A stretch of 36,927 bases of DNA, taken from contig NZ_JAGGOF010000029.1 in assembly GCF_018614775.1 (NCBI RefSeq), positions 33,100 to 70,026 of the forward strand. The letters are read 5' to 3'. The position numbers and the translations under genes are program-made. Shown here one piece after another: positions 17,151 to 27,175 of the stretch. The notes under the pieces were generated by a model. It was not told where the DNA came from. It worked only from the letters and a program-made list of their open reading frames with translations, and ran no database searches. This stretch comes from Pseudomonas fluorescens (GTDB lineage: Bacteria > Pseudomonadota > Gammaproteobacteria > Pseudomonadales > Pseudomonadaceae). The first letter of the stretch is position 1; every line of letters starts with the position of its first letter.

Positions 17151-18716
17151 TCAGAGGTGCACGACTGCCAGGTCCAGGCGGCCGTAATCGCCCTCAGCCT
17201 GTTCATTTCTGGGGGGTACATGATGAGTCTTCATCACTTGGTCACCCTGCAAGGTTTCCAAGTGGATGTCGAAACCCCAAAGGCGATGCAGGTGCTTGAG
17301 CACTTCATCGGTGGAGTCACCCAGTGGTTTGCGGTTGTGGGCCTGATGGCGCAGGGTCAGGGAGCGATCTCCCCGGCGGTCGATGCTGTAGATCTGCACA
17401 TTGGGCTCACGATTGCCCAGGTTGTATTGCGCCGCCAGGGTTTCACGAATGATGCGATAGCCGCTTTCGTCATGGATGGCGGGCACCAGCAGGTCATCCT
17501 TCTGGTCGTCATCAAGGATGCTGAACAGCTTCAGGTCGCGGATCACCTTGGGCGAGAGGTACTGCAGGATGAAACTCTCGTCCTTGAAGCTGCTCATGGC
17601 GAACTTGATCGAGGACAACCAGTCCGAGCCGGCGATCTCGGGGAACCAGTGACGATCCTCTTCGGTGGGGTTCTCGCACATGCGCCGGATGTCCCGGTAC
17701 ATGGCAAAACCCAGGGCGTAGGGGTTGATGCCGCTGTAGTACGGGCTGTCGAAGCCAGGCTGGAACACCACGCTGGTGTGGGACGTCAGGAACTCCATCA
17801 TGAAGCCGTCGGTGACCAGGCCTTCGTCATACAGGTCGTTCATCAACGTGTAGTGCCAGAAGGTGGCCCAGCCTTCGTTCATGACCTGGGTCTGGCGCTG
17901 TGGATAGAAGTACTGGGCGATCTTGCGCACGATGCGCACGATTTCCCGTTGCCACGGTTCCAGCAGCGGCGCATGTTTTTCAATGAAATAAAGAATGTTT
18001 TCCTGAGGTTCGGCAGGGAAACGGGCGTTGTCCTTCTCGTTGTACTTGTCCGCACCTTTGGGGATGGTGCGCCATAGGTCATTGATCTGCTTTTGCAAGT
18101 GCTCTTCGCGATCCTTCTGGCGCCGGCGTTCTTCTTCGGCAGAAATCGGATACGGGCGCTTGTAGCGGTCAACGCCGTAGTTCATCAAGGCATGGCAGGA
18201 GTCCAACAGGTCTTCCACCGCGTCGATGCCGTGGCGTTCCTCGCATTGCATGATGTATTGCTTGGCAAATACCAGGTAATCGATGATCGAACTGGCATCG
18301 GTCCAGGTGCGGAACAGGTAATTGCCCTTGAAGAAGCTGTTGTGCCCATAGCAGGCATGCGCCACCACCAGGGCCTGCATGCAGATGGTGTTTTCTTCCA
18401 TCAGGTAGGCGATGCAGGGATCGGAGTTGATCACGATCTCATAGGCCAGCCCCATCTGGCCGCGGCTGTAGGATTTCTCGGTGCTGAGGAAGTGCTTGCC
18501 GTAGGACCAGTGGTGATAGCCCAGCGGCATACCGACGGATGCGTAGGCGTCCATCATTTGTTCAGCGGTGATCACCTCGATCTGGTTCGGGTAGGTGTCG
18601 AGGGCATAGCGGTCCGCGATACGGCTGATTTCGCGGTCGTAGGCCTGGATCAGCTCGAATGTCCATTCGGAGCCGGTGGAAATGGGTTGGCGCTTCTGCT
18701 CTTTTTTGGCGGTCAT
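17151..18716 (-). CDS. SpoVR/YcgB family protein
   Basis: A 521-residue protein of the SpoVR family (YcgB in E. coli). Conserved stretches include [15 protein letters not shown] near the start, [24 protein letters not shown] and [17 protein letters not shown]. The His- and Glu-containing segments look metalloprotein-like, but no enzymatic activity is established to my knowledge. The family is named for a Bacillus spore-cortex gene. In Gram-negatives it sits with prkA and yeaH and is linked to stationary phase or stress. Its ATG overlaps the yeaH stop by 4 bp (18713-18716), so translation is probably coupled. A C-terminal portion after about residue 420 is more basic. Confidence 0.93.
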   Translation of the reverse strand: MTAKKEQKRQPISTGSEWTFELIQAYDREISRIADRYALDTYPNQIEVITAEQMMDAYASVGMPLGYHHWSYGKHFLSTEKSYSRGQMGLAYEIVINSDPCIAYLMEENTICMQALVVAHACYGHNSFFKGNYLFRTWTDASSIIDYLVFAKQYIMQCEERHGIDAVEDLLDSCHALMNYGVDRYKRPYPISAEEERRRQKDREEHLQKQINDLWRTIPKGADKYNEKDNARFPAEPQENILYFIEKHAPLLEPWQREIVRIVRKIAQYFYPQRQTQVMNEGWATFWHYTLMNDLYDEGLVTDGFMMEFLTSHTSVVFQPGFDSPYYSGINPYALGFAMYRDIRRMCENPTEEDRHWFPEIAGSDWLSSIKFAMSSFKDESFILQYLSPKVIRDLKLFSILDDDQKDDLLVPAIHDESGYRIIRETLAAQYNLGNREPNVQIYSIDRRGDRSLTLRHQAHNRKPLGDSTDEVLKHLHRLWGFDIHLETLQGDQVMKTHHVPPRNEQAEGDYGRLDLAVVHL

Positions 18717-19984
18717 GTCACTAACCTGCGCTGGAAGAGTTCACGAAAGACCGGGTAGATATCCCCGGCCGAGACCAATTGCTGTTGGGCAAATGTGTCG
18801 GAAAAAGCTTCGGCAATCCGTTCGTATTCATACCACAGGGCTTGGTGCTCCCGAGGCGTGATTTCCACATAGGTGTAGTACTGGACGAACGGCATGATCT
18901 GGTTGATCAGGATGTCACGGCAGATCGGTGAGTCGTCGTTCCAGTTATCACCGTCCGACGCCTGGGCCGCGTAGATATTCCACTCGTTGGCCGGATAGCG
19001 CTCGGCCATGATTTCCTGCATCAGCTTCAGGGCGCTGGACACGATCGTGCCGCCGGTTTCCCTGGAGTAGAAGAACTCTTCTTCATCCACTTCCCGGGCG
19101 CTGGTGTGATGGCGGATGAACACTACGTCGATCTTGTCGTAGTTCCGCTTCAGGAACAGGTACAACAGGATGAAAAAGCGCTTGGCGATGTCCTTGGTCG
19201 CCTGGGTCATGGAGCCGGACACGTCCATCAGGCAGAACATCACCGCCTTGGAACTGGGGTTGGGTTGCTTGACCAGCAGGTTGTACTTGAGGTCGAAGGT
19301 GTCGAGGAACGGCACGCGATGGATGCGTGCACTGAGTTTCTCGATCTCCGCCTCCAGATCCTGGATGTCACCGAAATTATCCGGCTCTTCACGCTTTAGC
19401 CGGGCCAGCTCTTCCTTGGCCTCCCGCAGTTTGGCCCGACTGCTGCCTGACAGCGCGATACGCCGGGCATGGGCGGAACGAAGGGTGCGGATGATGTTGA
19501 TGCGCGATGGGTTGCCTTCATTGCTGATACCGGCCCGCACGGTCTTGAAGGTGTCGGTGCCGGTCAGGTTGCGCTTGACCAGGTTCGGCAGTTCCAGGTC
19601 CTCGAACATGAACTCCAGGAATTCCTCCTGGGTGATCTGGAACACGAACTCGTCCATGCCTTCGCCGGAGTTGCCGGCCTTGCCAGGCCCCTTGCCGCCA
19701 CCGCCACCCTGTGGACGAGGGATGTGCTCGCCGCTGGTGAACTCCTTGTTGCCGGGATGCACGACAGTCTGCTTGCCACCGCGGCCGTGGTGAAGCACCG
19801 GCTCGTCGATGTCGCGGCCGGGAATGCTGATCTGTTCGCCGTGCTCCATGTCGGTAATGGAACGCCGGCTGACCGCCTCTTCGACGGCCTTCTTGATGTG
19901 GTCACGGTAACGCCGCAGAAACCGCTGGCGGTTCACCGTGCTCTTGTTCTTGCCATTAAGGCGTCGGTCGATCACATAGCTCAT
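18713..19984 (-). CDS. yeaH: YeaH/YhbH family (DUF444) protein with VWA-like domain
   Basis: A 423-residue DUF444 protein. The N-terminus is basic ([20 protein letters not shown]). A glycine-rich linker follows at about 85-110, then a C-terminal von Willebrand A-like domain with a MIDAS motif ([12 protein letters not shown] near 247-258) for divalent-metal-dependent protein binding. It lies between prkA (AAA+/kinase) and spoVR. This order recalls MoxR-type AAA+/VWA partnerships and suggests, by inference only, that it acts with PrkA. The ATG at 19982-19984 has a strong GGAGG about 6 bases upstream. Confidence 0.93.
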   Translation of the reverse strand: MSYVIDRRLNGKNKSTVNRQRFLRRYRDHIKKAVEEAVSRRSITDMEHGEQISIPGRDIDEPVLHHGRGGKQTVVHPGNKEFTSGEHIPRPQGGGGGKGPGKAGNSGEGMDEFVFQITQEEFLEFMFEDLELPNLVKRNLTGTDTFKTVRAGISNEGNPSRINIIRTLRSAHARRIALSGSSRAKLREAKEELARLKREEPDNFGDIQDLEAEIEKLSARIHRVPFLDTFDLKYNLLVKQPNPSSKAVMFCLMDVSGSMTQATKDIAKRFFILLYLFLKRNYDKIDVVFIRHHTSAREVDEEEFFYSRETGGTIVSSALKLMQEIMAERYPANEWNIYAAQASDGDNWNDDSPICRDILINQIMPFVQYYTYVEITPREHQALWYEYERIAEAFSDTFAQQQLVSAGDIYPVFRELFQRRLVT

Positions 19985-20012
19985 AGGGCCCTCCGGGCAG
20001 CTTCAAGTGATG

Positions 20013-20098
20013 AGCTACAAGCTTCAAGTAGAAGCAGTTACCCGATTGCCAGGGCTTACGCGCTTTTCCTTTTGGCTTGCAGCTAGTAGCTTGTAGCT
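20013..20098. repeat. Inverted repeat between prkA and yeaH
   Basis: An 11-bp perfect inverted repeat (AGCTACAAGCT at 20013-20023, AGCTTGTAGCT at 20088-20098) extends with mismatches to about 23 bp per arm. It fills most of the 117-bp gap between two genes of one operon, so the mRNA can fold here. The AGCTTGTAGC motif resembles a family of intergenic repeats seen in fluorescens-group genomes. It may cause partial termination or stabilise the prkA message. Confidence 0.65.
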
Positions 20099-20101
20099 GT
20101 T

Positions 20102-22024
20102 TTATTGCGATTTCCGGACCCGCAGGTACCACTCGGAGAGCAGCCGTACCTGTTTATCGGTGTAGCCACGTTCGACCATGCGTGTGACGAAGTCGTTGTG
20201 TTTTTGCTGGTCCTCCTTGCTGGCCTTGGCGTTGAAGCTGATGACCGGCAGCAAGTCCTCGGTGTTGGAGAACATTTTCTTCTCGATGACCACCCGCAGT
20301 TTTTCATAGCTGAGCCAGGTCGGGTTCTTGCCGTTGTTGTTGGCCCGGGCACGCAGCACGAAATTGACGATTTCGTTGCGAAAATCCTTCGGATTGCTGA
20401 TGCCGGCCGGCTTCTCGATTTTTTCCAGTTCCTCGTTCAGGGCCACGCGATTGAGAATCTCGCCGGTTTCCGGGTCGCGGTATTCCTGGTCCTGAATCCA
20501 GAAGTCCGCGTACAGCACGTAGCGGTCGAAGATGTTCTGGCCATATTCGCTGTAGGACTCCAGGTAGGCCGTCTGGATTTCCTTGCCGATGAATTCGATG
20601 TAGCGCGGGGCGAGGTATTCCTTGAGGAAGCGCAGATACCGCTCGCGGGTTTCCGCCTGGAATTGTTCCTGTTCGATCTGCTGTTCCAGTACGTACAGCA
20701 AGTGGACCGGGTTGGCAGCAATCTCGTGGGGGTCGAAGTTGAAGACCTTGGACAGGATCTTGAACGCGAAGCGTGTGGACAGCCCGTTCATCCCTTCATC
20801 GACCCCCGCGTTGTCGCGGTATTCCTGGATCGACTTGGCCTTCGGATCGGTGTCCTTGAGGTTTTCACCGTCATACACACGCATCTTCGAATAGATGTTG
20901 GAGTTCTCCGGCTCCTTGAGGCGCGACAGCACCGTGAACTGGGCCAGCATCTTCAGGGTGTCGGGGGCGCAATGGGCCTTGGACAGCGAGCTGTTGAACA
21001 GCAGCTTGTCGTAGATTTTTACCTCATCGGTCACCCGCAGGCAGTACGGCACCTTGACGATGTAGATCCGGTCGATGAAGGCTTCGTTGTTCTTGTTGTT
21101 GCGGAAGGTGTGCCATTCCGACTCGTTGGAGTGGGCCAGCAGGATCCCGGTGAACGGAATCGCTCCCAGGCCCTCGGTGCTGTTGTAGTTACCTTCCTGG
21201 GTCGCGGTGAGCAATGGGTGCAAGACCTTGATGGGCGCCTTGAACATCTCGACGAATTCCATCAGGCCCTGGTTGGCACGGCACAGCGCACCGGAATAGC
21301 TGTAGGCGTCGGCGTCGTTCTGTGGGAATTCTTCCAGTTTGCGGATATCGACCTTGCCCACCAGCGCCGAGATGTCCTGGTTGTTTTCGTCTCCCGGCTC
21401 GGTCTTGGCCACCGCGATCTGGTTAAGGATCGATGGGTAGAGCTTGACCACGCGGAACTGGCTGATGTCGCCGCCGAACTCGGAAAGGCGCTTGGTGGCC
21501 CATGGCGACATGATGGTATTGAGGTAGCGGCGTGGAATGCCGAAGTCTTCCTCCAGAATGGCGCCGTCCTCGGTGGCATTGAACAGCCCCAGGGGCGACT
21601 CGAACACCGGTGAGCCCTTGATTGCGTAGAAGGGCACTTTCTCGATCAGTTGCTTGAGTTTTTCAGCCAGGGACGATTTACCGCCACCCACCGGGCCAAG
21701 CAGGTAAAGGATTTGCTTCTTCTCTTCCAGGCCTTGGGCGGCGTGACGGAAGTAGGACACGATCTGGTCAATGCATTCTTCCATCCCGTGGAAGTCTTCA
21801 AAGGCCGGATAGCGGCGAATCACCTTGTTGGAAAAAATCCGCGAGAGCCTCGAGTTGGTCGAGGTATCCAGCAATTCCGGTTCTCCGATTGCCAGCAACA
21901 GACGTTCCGCAGCCGATACATAGGCACTGCGGTCCTGCTTGCAGAGTTCGAGGTACTCCTGCAGGGAGTATTCCTCCTGCCGTGTGGACTCGAAACGTTG
22001 CTGGAAGTGGCTAAAAATGCTCAT
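20102..22024 (-). CDS. prkA: PrkA/YeaG family AAA+ protein kinase
   Basis: A 640-residue protein of the PrkA family (YeaG in E. coli). The N-terminal two thirds is an AAA+-like ATPase with Walker A LLGPVGGGKSSLAEKL near residue 110. The C-terminal PrkA domain (about 400-640) has the remote kinase-like region. Family members are reported as Ser/Thr kinases in starvation responses; AAA+-based protease activity has also been suggested for Bacillus PrkA. The ATG at 22022-22024 has GAGGTG 5-6 bases upstream. It is the first gene of prkA-yeaH-spoVR, apparently driven from the 300-bp region upstream. Confidence 0.96.
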   Translation of the reverse strand: MSIFSHFQQRFESTRQEEYSLQEYLELCKQDRSAYVSAAERLLLAIGEPELLDTSTNSRLSRIFSNKVIRRYPAFEDFHGMEECIDQIVSYFRHAAQGLEEKKQILYLLGPVGGGKSSLAEKLKQLIEKVPFYAIKGSPVFESPLGLFNATEDGAILEEDFGIPRRYLNTIMSPWATKRLSEFGGDISQFRVVKLYPSILNQIAVAKTEPGDENNQDISALVGKVDIRKLEEFPQNDADAYSYSGALCRANQGLMEFVEMFKAPIKVLHPLLTATQEGNYNSTEGLGAIPFTGILLAHSNESEWHTFRNNKNNEAFIDRIYIVKVPYCLRVTDEVKIYDKLLFNSSLSKAHCAPDTLKMLAQFTVLSRLKEPENSNIYSKMRVYDGENLKDTDPKAKSIQEYRDNAGVDEGMNGLSTRFAFKILSKVFNFDPHEIAANPVHLLYVLEQQIEQEQFQAETRERYLRFLKEYLAPRYIEFIGKEIQTAYLESYSEYGQNIFDRYVLYADFWIQDQEYRDPETGEILNRVALNEELEKIEKPAGISNPKDFRNEIVNFVLRARANNNGKNPTWLSYEKLRVVIEKKMFSNTEDLLPVISFNAKASKEDQQKHNDFVTRMVERGYTDKQVRLLSEWYLRVRKSQ

Positions 22025-22324
22025 GACGTCACCTCGCTCGATACGTGGAGCCGGTGCCGGATCAATCAGTCGTTGCTGGACAGCCCCTGGGAACCCAGTT
22101 GCCGTTTACCCCCCAGAATGCTTCCAAGAATGCAGGCTCCTGAAAGCTGACTCCCGATTACCCGCGCGCCGGTGTACCGGCTCTCCCCTGTTTTGGATGG
22201 CCTGAGGCTAAGGATAGTTCGGAATCGGAGAGGTAAAGGTCGAATACGTAATTAGTTATGCCAGACCGTTCGTCTGCCATCGCTCTAGCCCACGGTTCGC
22301 GTGGGCTGGAACGACATGAAAAAA
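22025..22324. other. Upstream region of prkA and 3' region of glpE
   Basis: A 300-bp non-coding interval. It contains the prkA ribosome site and a 12-bp near-palindrome, CCGGT-GT-ACCGG (22169-22180), a candidate regulator site. The part nearest glpE is relatively AT-rich around 22240-22260. I looked for, and did not find, a convincing sigma-54 (-24/-12) or sigma-70 promoter. Confidence 0.5.
22287..22307 (-). terminator. Hairpin after glpE (possible terminator)
   Basis: A perfect 8-bp stem (AGCCCACG / CGTGGGCT) with a 5-base loop lies 18 bp beyond the glpE stop. No T-run follows leftward, so it may serve mRNA 3' protection or factor-dependent termination at the end of the long lptD-glpE operon. 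Confidence 0.45.
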
Positions 22325-22654
22325 TTATTCCGGTGAGCTTTGCGCCGTTTCTTCGGGATAAACCGTGCGCCATAGTTCAAAACCGCCGTCCAGGCTGTAG
22401 ACGTCGCTGAAGCCCTGGCTGACCAGATAAGCGGCTGCGCTCTGGCTGGAATTGCCGTGATAGCACACCACGACAACAGGTGCGTCGGGGTCGGCGGCCC
22501 GGATGAAGTCAGCGATGGAGTGGTTGTCCAGGTGCTTGGAGCCACTGATGTGCAGGGCCGCAAACGTTGCGGGGTCGCGAACATCGACGACGACCGCGCC
22601 TTGCTCGCGCATGGCCTTGGCCTGGTCCGGGGGGATGCGTTTGAATTCGGTCAT
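22325..22654 (-). CDS. glpE: Thiosulfate sulfurtransferase GlpE (single rhodanese domain)
   Basis: A 109-residue single-domain rhodanese that moves sulfane sulfur from thiosulfate to cyanide or thiol acceptors. The active-site loop is CYHGNSSQS, with the catalytic Cys first, as in Glp[19 protein letters not shown] is the conserved first half. The ATG at 22652-22654 is chosen for its GGAG 7 bases upstream and the start MTEFKRI; the longer frame upstream runs into apaH. It is the last gene of the operon, 31 bp after apaH. Its name comes from E. coli glp genes, but no glycerol-phosphate genes are nearby. Confidence 0.93.
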   Translation of the reverse strand: MTEFKRIPPDQAKAMREQGAVVVDVRDPATFAALHISGSKHLDNHSIADFIRAADPDAPVVVVCYHGNSSQSAAAYLVSQGFSDVYSLDGGFELWRTVYPEETAQSSPE

Positions 22655-22685
22655 GGAAGACTCCTGTAGCCAGGCCGGGCGCTGA

Positions 22686-23558
22686 TCATGGGGCCGTGCC
22701 AAGTTGTGAAGGGGTGGTCGGATGATAGGGTCTGGCGTGGCCTTGCTCGTCGCAATCGCAACGCAGCTGCTCGCCGGTGTCGACATTCATCAGCGTCATC
22801 GCGCCGCCCCACACGCATCCTGTGTCGAGGGCGAAGACCCCGGGTTCGTCGCATCGGCCTTCCAGCGCTGCCCAGTGACCAAAGATGATCTTCAGGTTAC
22901 GGGTCTTGCGCTCTTTATGCTTGAACCACGGTGCATAGCCGGGCGGTGCGGTCTCGATGCCTTCCTTGCCCTTGAGGTCGAGCTTGCCGTCGGCGGTGCA
23001 GAAACGCATGCGGGTGAAATAGTTGGTGATGACCCGAAGGCGCGCAGCCCCCTTGAGGTCGTTGTCCCACTTGACCGGTTCGTTGCCGTACATGCCATCC
23101 AGGAAAGGACCGAACAGGTTGTCGTCACGCAATGCCTGCTCGACCTCGGCGGCGCATTTGAGCGCCTTGCGCAGCGACCATTGGGGTGGCAGGCCGGCAT
23201 GCACCAGCGCCAGGTTGCGTTGCTCGTCATGGTGCATGAGCTTTTGCTGGCGCAGCCACTCCAGCAGTTCAACGCAATCGGGGGCAGCGAGTATTTCGCG
23301 CAAGGTGTCGGATTTCTTCAGGCGCTCGATGTTCTGCCAGGCCGCCAACAGGTGCAGGTCGTGGTTGCCGAGCACGCAGACCAGCGATTGGCGGATGCCG
23401 TAGAGAAAGCGCAATGTCTCAAGGGATTGCGGGCCGCGATTGACCAGGTCACCCACCAGCCACAGCGTGTCTTTCTGCGGATCGAAGACGACCCGTTCCA
23501 GCAGGCACTTGAGCGGGTCGAGGCAGCCTTGCAGGTCGCCGACCGCATAGGTGGCCAT
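22686..23558 (-). CDS. apaH: Symmetrical diadenosine tetraphosphatase
   Basis: A 290-residue metallophosphoesterase that splits Ap4A into two ADP. It is also known to remove Np4A-type caps from RNA. The signature motifs are visible: VGDLQGC (residues 7-13), [10 protein letters not shown], and [10 protein letters not shown]. The later metal-binding histidines are in [10 protein letters not shown] and [11 protein letters not shown]. The N-terminus [13 protein letters not shown] is standard. The start ATG overlaps the apaG stop by one base (TGATG at 23556-23560), so expression is coupled to apaG. glpE follows 31 bp later. Confidence 0.97.
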   Translation of the reverse strand: MATYAVGDLQGCLDPLKCLLERVVFDPQKDTLWLVGDLVNRGPQSLETLRFLYGIRQSLVCVLGNHDLHLLAAWQNIERLKKSDTLREILAAPDCVELLEWLRQQKLMHHDEQRNLALVHAGLPPQWSLRKALKCAAEVEQALRDDNLFGPFLDGMYGNEPVKWDNDLKGAARLRVITNYFTRMRFCTADGKLDLKGKEGIETAPPGYAPWFKHKERKTRNLKIIFGHWAALEGRCDEPGVFALDTGCVWGGAMTLMNVDTGEQLRCDCDEQGHARPYHPTTPSQLGTAP

Positions 23559-23938
23559 CAGTGCAGGGCTCCGGGGACCGCAAGGCGAAAGGGCTTGATG
23601 ATGGCGTCGAAACGTTTACCGTCTTCGGCCAGCATCTGGTAGGTGCCTTGCATCGTGCCGACGCGAGTCGTCATCACGGTGCCGCTGCTGTAGTTGTGGC
23701 TCTCGCCGGCCTCGATCAGCGGCTGCTGACCGACCACACCCTCGCCACGCACTTCTTCGACATGGCCATCGCCGTCAGTGATGACCCAGTGCCGCGACAG
23801 CAGCCTGGCCGGCAGCGAGCCATTGTTGCGCACGGTAATGGTGTAGGCGAAGGCAAAGCGGTTGTGCTCGGGTTGCGACTGTTCTGCCAGAAAGCGGGTG
23901 GTGACGCTGACGTCGACCTGGTAACGAGGATCGGACAT
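23558..23938 (-). CDS. apaG: ApaG protein
   Basis: A 126-residue ApaG with a fibronectin-III/immunoglobulin-like fold. It has the typical features [27 protein letters not shown] and the glycine-rich [11 protein letters not shown] loop (pyrophosphate-binding-like), then MQGTYQML. The biochemical role is unclear; in E. coli it is linked with ApaH and cobalt/magnesium phenotypes. The ATG at 23936-23938 has AAGG about 8 bases upstream and gives the family start MSDPRYQV. It overlaps apaH by one base and follows rsmA after 113 bp. Confidence 0.95.
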   Translation of the reverse strand: MSDPRYQVDVSVTTRFLAEQSQPEHNRFAFAYTITVRNNGSLPARLLSRHWVITDGDGHVEEVRGEGVVGQQPLIEAGESHNYSSGTVMTTRVGTMQGTYQMLAEDGKRFDAIIKPFRLAVPGALH

Positions 23939-24051
23939 GCAAAAGGCCTTAAAAGCGAAGCGGGACGCGGGCGTAGCTGATGGAGTCAGTCTAGGCCAAG
24001 TATCGGGTAGTAAACCAGAGTGGCGTCCCACCCGATAGCGATCATCGCCCG

Positions 24052-24870
24052 TCAGTGCGTATCGGCTTTTGGCACGACCTGTTCGCTGAGCTTGTCGGCC
24101 AGGCGTACGAACGCGGCCAGGTCCAACTGCTCGGGGCGCAGGCTGCCATCGACACCGGCCGCTTCGATCTCGCTGCTGCCGAGCAACAGTTTCAGTGTGT
24201 TGCGCAGAGTCTTGCGACGCTGGTTGAACGCTTCGCGTACCACGCGCTCGAGCAGGCGATGATCCTTGGCCGGGTGCGGCAGGACAGCGTGAGGTACCAG
24301 GCGGACAATGGCTGAGTCAACTTTCGGCGGCGGGTTGAACGCACCGGGGCCGACGTTGAACAGGTGTTCGACCCGGCAATGGTACTGGACCATGATCGAC
24401 AGACGGCCCCAGTCACCCCCGCCAGGCCCTGCCGCGAGACGCTCGACCACTTCTTTCTGCAGCATGAAGTGCATGTCACGGATCAGGCCGGCGTTGCTCA
24501 GCAGGTGAAAGATCAGCGGCGTGGAGATGTTGTACGGCAGGTTGCCCACCACCCGCAGGCTGCGCGGCGCGGCTTGCAGGCTGTTGAAGTCGAACTTCAG
24601 CGCGTCACCCTGGTGCAGGTTGAAATTGCTCTTGCCAGCAAATTGCTGGTTGAGGATCGGCACCAGGTCCTTGTCCAGTTCCACCACGTCCAGCTGCGCA
24701 CCGCTGTCCAACAGGCCTTCTGTCAGGGCACCCTGGCCCGGGCCGATTTCCAGCAGGCGATCGTCGTGCTTGGCGTTGATGGAGCGCAGGATTCGATCGA
24801 TAACGCCCGCGTCATGCAGGAAGTTCTGGCCGAAGCGCTTGCGCGCGCGGTGTTGGTATTGCTCGGTCAT
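24052..24870 (-). CDS. rsmA: 16S rRNA dimethyladenosine transferase (KsgA)
   Basis: A 272-residue SAM-dependent methyltransferase that dimethylates two adjacent adenosines (A1518/A1519 in E. coli numbering) near the 3' end of 16S rRNA, a late small-subunit assembly step. Motifs: RKRFGQNFL at the start, [14 protein letters not shown] for SAM binding, [10 protein letters not shown] as the catalytic N-L-P-Y motif, and [12 protein letters not shown]. The C-terminal helical domain has [13 protein letters not shown]. Its ATG overlaps the pdxA stop (ATGA), so translation is coupled. Confidence 0.97.
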   Translation of the reverse strand: MTEQYQHRARKRFGQNFLHDAGVIDRILRSINAKHDDRLLEIGPGQGALTEGLLDSGAQLDVVELDKDLVPILNQQFAGKSNFNLHQGDALKFDFNSLQAAPRSLRVVGNLPYNISTPLIFHLLSNAGLIRDMHFMLQKEVVERLAAGPGGGDWGRLSIMVQYHCRVEHLFNVGPGAFNPPPKVDSAIVRLVPHAVLPHPAKDHRLLERVVREAFNQRRKTLRNTLKLLLGSSEIEAAGVDGSLRPEQLDLAAFVRLADKLSEQVVPKADTH

Positions 24871-25856
24871 AAATGGGTCTCGGCCATCTGGTAGGCGGTT
24901 TCCAGCGCGACGTGCAGGCTGCCGGTGTCGATCCTGCCGCTTCCGGCCAGGTCCAGGGCGGTGCCGTGGTCCACGGAGGTGCGAATGATCGGCAGGCCCA
25001 GGGTCACGTTGACCGCCGCGCCGAAGCCTTTGTACTTCAGCACCGGCAGGCCCTGGTCGTGGTACATCGCCAGCACTGCGTCGCAGTGCTCCAGATATTT
25101 AGGGGTAAACAGAGTGTCGGCCGGCAGCGGGCCATGCAGGTCCATGCCCTCGCTGCGCAGGCGTTCCAATGTGGGTTCTATGATGTCGATTTCTTCACGG
25201 CCCAAGTGTCCGCCTTCGCCGGCATGGGGGTTGAGCCCGCAGACGAGGATGCGCGGCTGGGCAATGCCGAATTTTTCCTGCAGGTCAGCGTGCAGGATGC
25301 GTGTCACCCGCTCGAGGCGCTCCCCGGTGATGGCATCGGCGACGTCCCGCAGGGGCAGGTGAGTGGTCACCAGCGCCACGCGCAAACCGTGGGTCGCGAG
25401 CATCATGACCACTTGTGCGGTGTGGGTCAGCTCTGCCAGGAATTCGGTATGGCCGGAGAAGGCAATGCCCGATTCGTTGATCACGCCCTTGTGCACGGGG
25501 GCTGTGATCATGCCGGCGAAATCACCGTCCAGGCAGCCTTGGCCGGCGCGGGTCAGGGTGTGCAGGACGAACGCAGCATTGGCTTTGTCCAACTGCCCGG
25601 TGGTAACCGGAGCGCCCAATGGCGTGTCCCAGACATACAGGCTGTTGGCGGGTGCCGGGACGTCCGGCCAGGCCGGCGGCGCCACCGGCAGCAGGTCAAC
25701 GACCACCCCCAGTTGCGCGGCCCGCTCAAGGAGCAGGTCGCGACTGGTGATGGCAATCAGGGGGTGTGGCTGAGGTTGCGAGGCGAGCAGCAGGCACAGG
25801 TCGGGACCGATGCCGGCGGGCTCGCCGGGGGTCAGCGCGAAACGCTTGGGTTTCAC
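24867..25856 (-). CDS. pdxA: 4-hydroxythreonine-4-phosphate dehydrogenase
   Basis: A 329-residue PdxA. It oxidises 4-phosphohydroxy-L-threonine to 3-amino-1-hydroxyacetone phosphate in the DXP-dependent pathway to pyridoxal phosphate. The start [13 protein letters not shown] is diagnostic. The three metal-binding histidines are in [21 protein letters not shown] and [12 protein letters not shown]. The start is a GTG (25854-25856) whose bases overlap the surA stop as GTGA. The other end overlaps rsmA by 4 bp. These tight overlaps place it in the middle of the surA-pdxA-rsmA chain. Confidence 0.97.
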   Translation of the reverse strand: MKPKRFALTPGEPAGIGPDLCLLLASQPQPHPLIAITSRDLLLERAAQLGVVVDLLPVAPPAWPDVPAPANSLYVWDTPLGAPVTTGQLDKANAAFVLHTLTRAGQGCLDGDFAGMITAPVHKGVINESGIAFSGHTEFLAELTHTAQVVMMLATHGLRVALVTTHLPLRDVADAITGERLERVTRILHADLQEKFGIAQPRILVCGLNPHAGEGGHLGREEIDIIEPTLERLRSEGMDLHGPLPADTLFTPKYLEHCDAVLAMYHDQGLPVLKYKGFGAAVNVTLGLPIIRTSVDHGTALDLAGSGRIDTGSLHVALETAYQMAETHL

Positions 25857-27175
25857 TGCGCTGCCTGGTCTGCACCAGGAAGTTTGATCTCGACGTAGGC
25901 TTCATCGCGAATCTGGCGCAGCCAGGTTTGCAGCTCTTCATCGTATTTGCGGTTACGCAATACAGTCATCGCCTGCTGTTCACGCGCCTGGGTGGTGCTG
26001 TCGGTGGCGCGACGACCCAGGACTTCCAGCACGTGCCAGCCATATTGGCTCTTGAACGGCTTGGACAGTTGGCCTTGCGGCGTCTCGGCCATGACCTTGC
26101 GGAACTCGGGGACCAGGGCGTTCGGGTCCACCCAGTTCAGGTCGCCGCCATTGAGGGCCGAACCTGGGTCTTCCGAGAAGCTTTTCGCCAGTTCGGCGAA
26201 GTCTTCGCCCGCTTCGATGCGGTCGTAGAGTTTTTCCGCCAGGCGCTTGGTCTCGGCTTCGCTGCGAATTTCGCTTGGCTTGATCAGGATGTGGCGAACA
26301 TGCACTTCGTCACGTACCTGAGTACCGCCGCCGCGTTTTTCCAGCACCTTGAGGATGATGAAGCCGCCTGGCGTGCGCGCTGGCTGGGTGATGTCACCCA
26401 CGGCCATGGCGCTCAGTTCGCGGTCGAACGGCGGTGGCAGTTGAGCCGGTTTACGCCAGCCCATGTCGCCGCCCTCCAGGGCGTTTTCGCTGCCGGAGCG
26501 GGCGACGGCCATCTGGCCGAAGTCAGCCCCTTGCTTGAGTTGCTGGTAGACATCCATGGCCTGGCGGTAAGCACTCTGAATGGCTTCGGAGTTGGCGCTT
26601 TCCGGGGTGGGGATCAGGATGTTGGCCAGGTGCAGTTCTTCGGAGAGCTGCATCTTGCCCAGGTCGGAGGCGAGGAAGTTCTTCACTTCCTGCTCGGACA
26701 CCTGGATGCGCTCGGCGACGCGACGCTGGCGCACGCGGCTGATGACCATCTCGCGGCGGATCTGGTCACGGGCGTCCTCGTAGGAGAGGCCGTCACGCGC
26801 CAGGGCGGCGCGGAACTGCTCGATGCTCATGTTATTGCGCTGGGCAATGGTGCCGACGGCCTGGTTCAGTTCTTCATCGGTGATACGAATCCCGGAGCGT
26901 TCGCCGATCTGCAGTTGCAGGTTTTCGACGATCAGGCGTTCGAGCACTTGCTGATCCAGTACGCCGGGCGGTGGCAAGCCGCCACCGCGCTTGGCGATGG
27001 TTTGCTGCACTTCATGGACACGCTGGTCCAGCTGGCTCTGCATGACCACGTCGTTGTCGACGATGGCCACCACTTTATCGATGGACTGAACCGCGGCGTT
27101 GGCCGCGGTACCCAGGAACAGCGCGCCCAGCATCAGCGGGCGCAGACAATCAGAAAGCTTGGTCTTCACGTTCAC
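25853..27175 (-). CDS. surA: Periplasmic chaperone / peptidyl-prolyl isomerase SurA
   Basis: A 440-residue SurA, which escorts unfolded outer-membrane proteins, including LptD, across the periplasm. A signal peptide (about 1-27, ending AANAAVQ) precedes the N-terminal chaperone core (to about 180). Two parvulin domains follow ([13 protein letters not shown] near 180-275; [13 protein letters not shown] near 288-390), then a C-terminal helix. The GTG at 27173-27175 is preferred (AAGG 5 bases upstream). A GTG two codons later is possible and begins the more usual MKTKL-like start. The beginning lies inside the last 26 bp of lptD, so the client and its chaperone are translated in tandem. Confidence 0.96.
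   Translation of the reverse strand: MNVKTKLSDCLRPLMLGALFLGTAANAAVQSIDKVVAIVDNDVVMQSQLDQRVHEVQQTIAKRGGGLPPPGVLDQQVLERLIVENLQLQIGERSGIRITDEELNQAVGTIAQRNNMSIEQFRAALARDGLSYEDARDQIRREMVISRVRQRRVAERIQVSEQEVKNFLASDLGKMQLSEELHLANILIPTPESANSEAIQSAYRQAMDVYQQLKQGADFGQMAVARSGSENALEGGDMGWRKPAQLPPPFDRELSAMAVGDITQPARTPGGFIILKVLEKRGGGTQVRDEVHVRHILIKPSEIRSEAETKRLAEKLYDRIEAGEDFAELAKSFSEDPGSALNGGDLNWVDPNALVPEFRKVMAETPQGQLSKPFKSQYGWHVLEVLGRRATDSTTQAREQQAMTVLRNRKYDEELQTWLRQIRDEAYVEIKLPGADQAAQ

Noticed and set aside
20105..21613. 502-codon open frame antisense to prkA
   Set aside because: Shadow of the conserved PrkA coding strand.
22200..22280. Sigma-54 promoter upstream of prkA (TGGCAT...)
   Set aside because: A GG is present but the required GC ten bases later is not, so the -24/-12 pattern fails.
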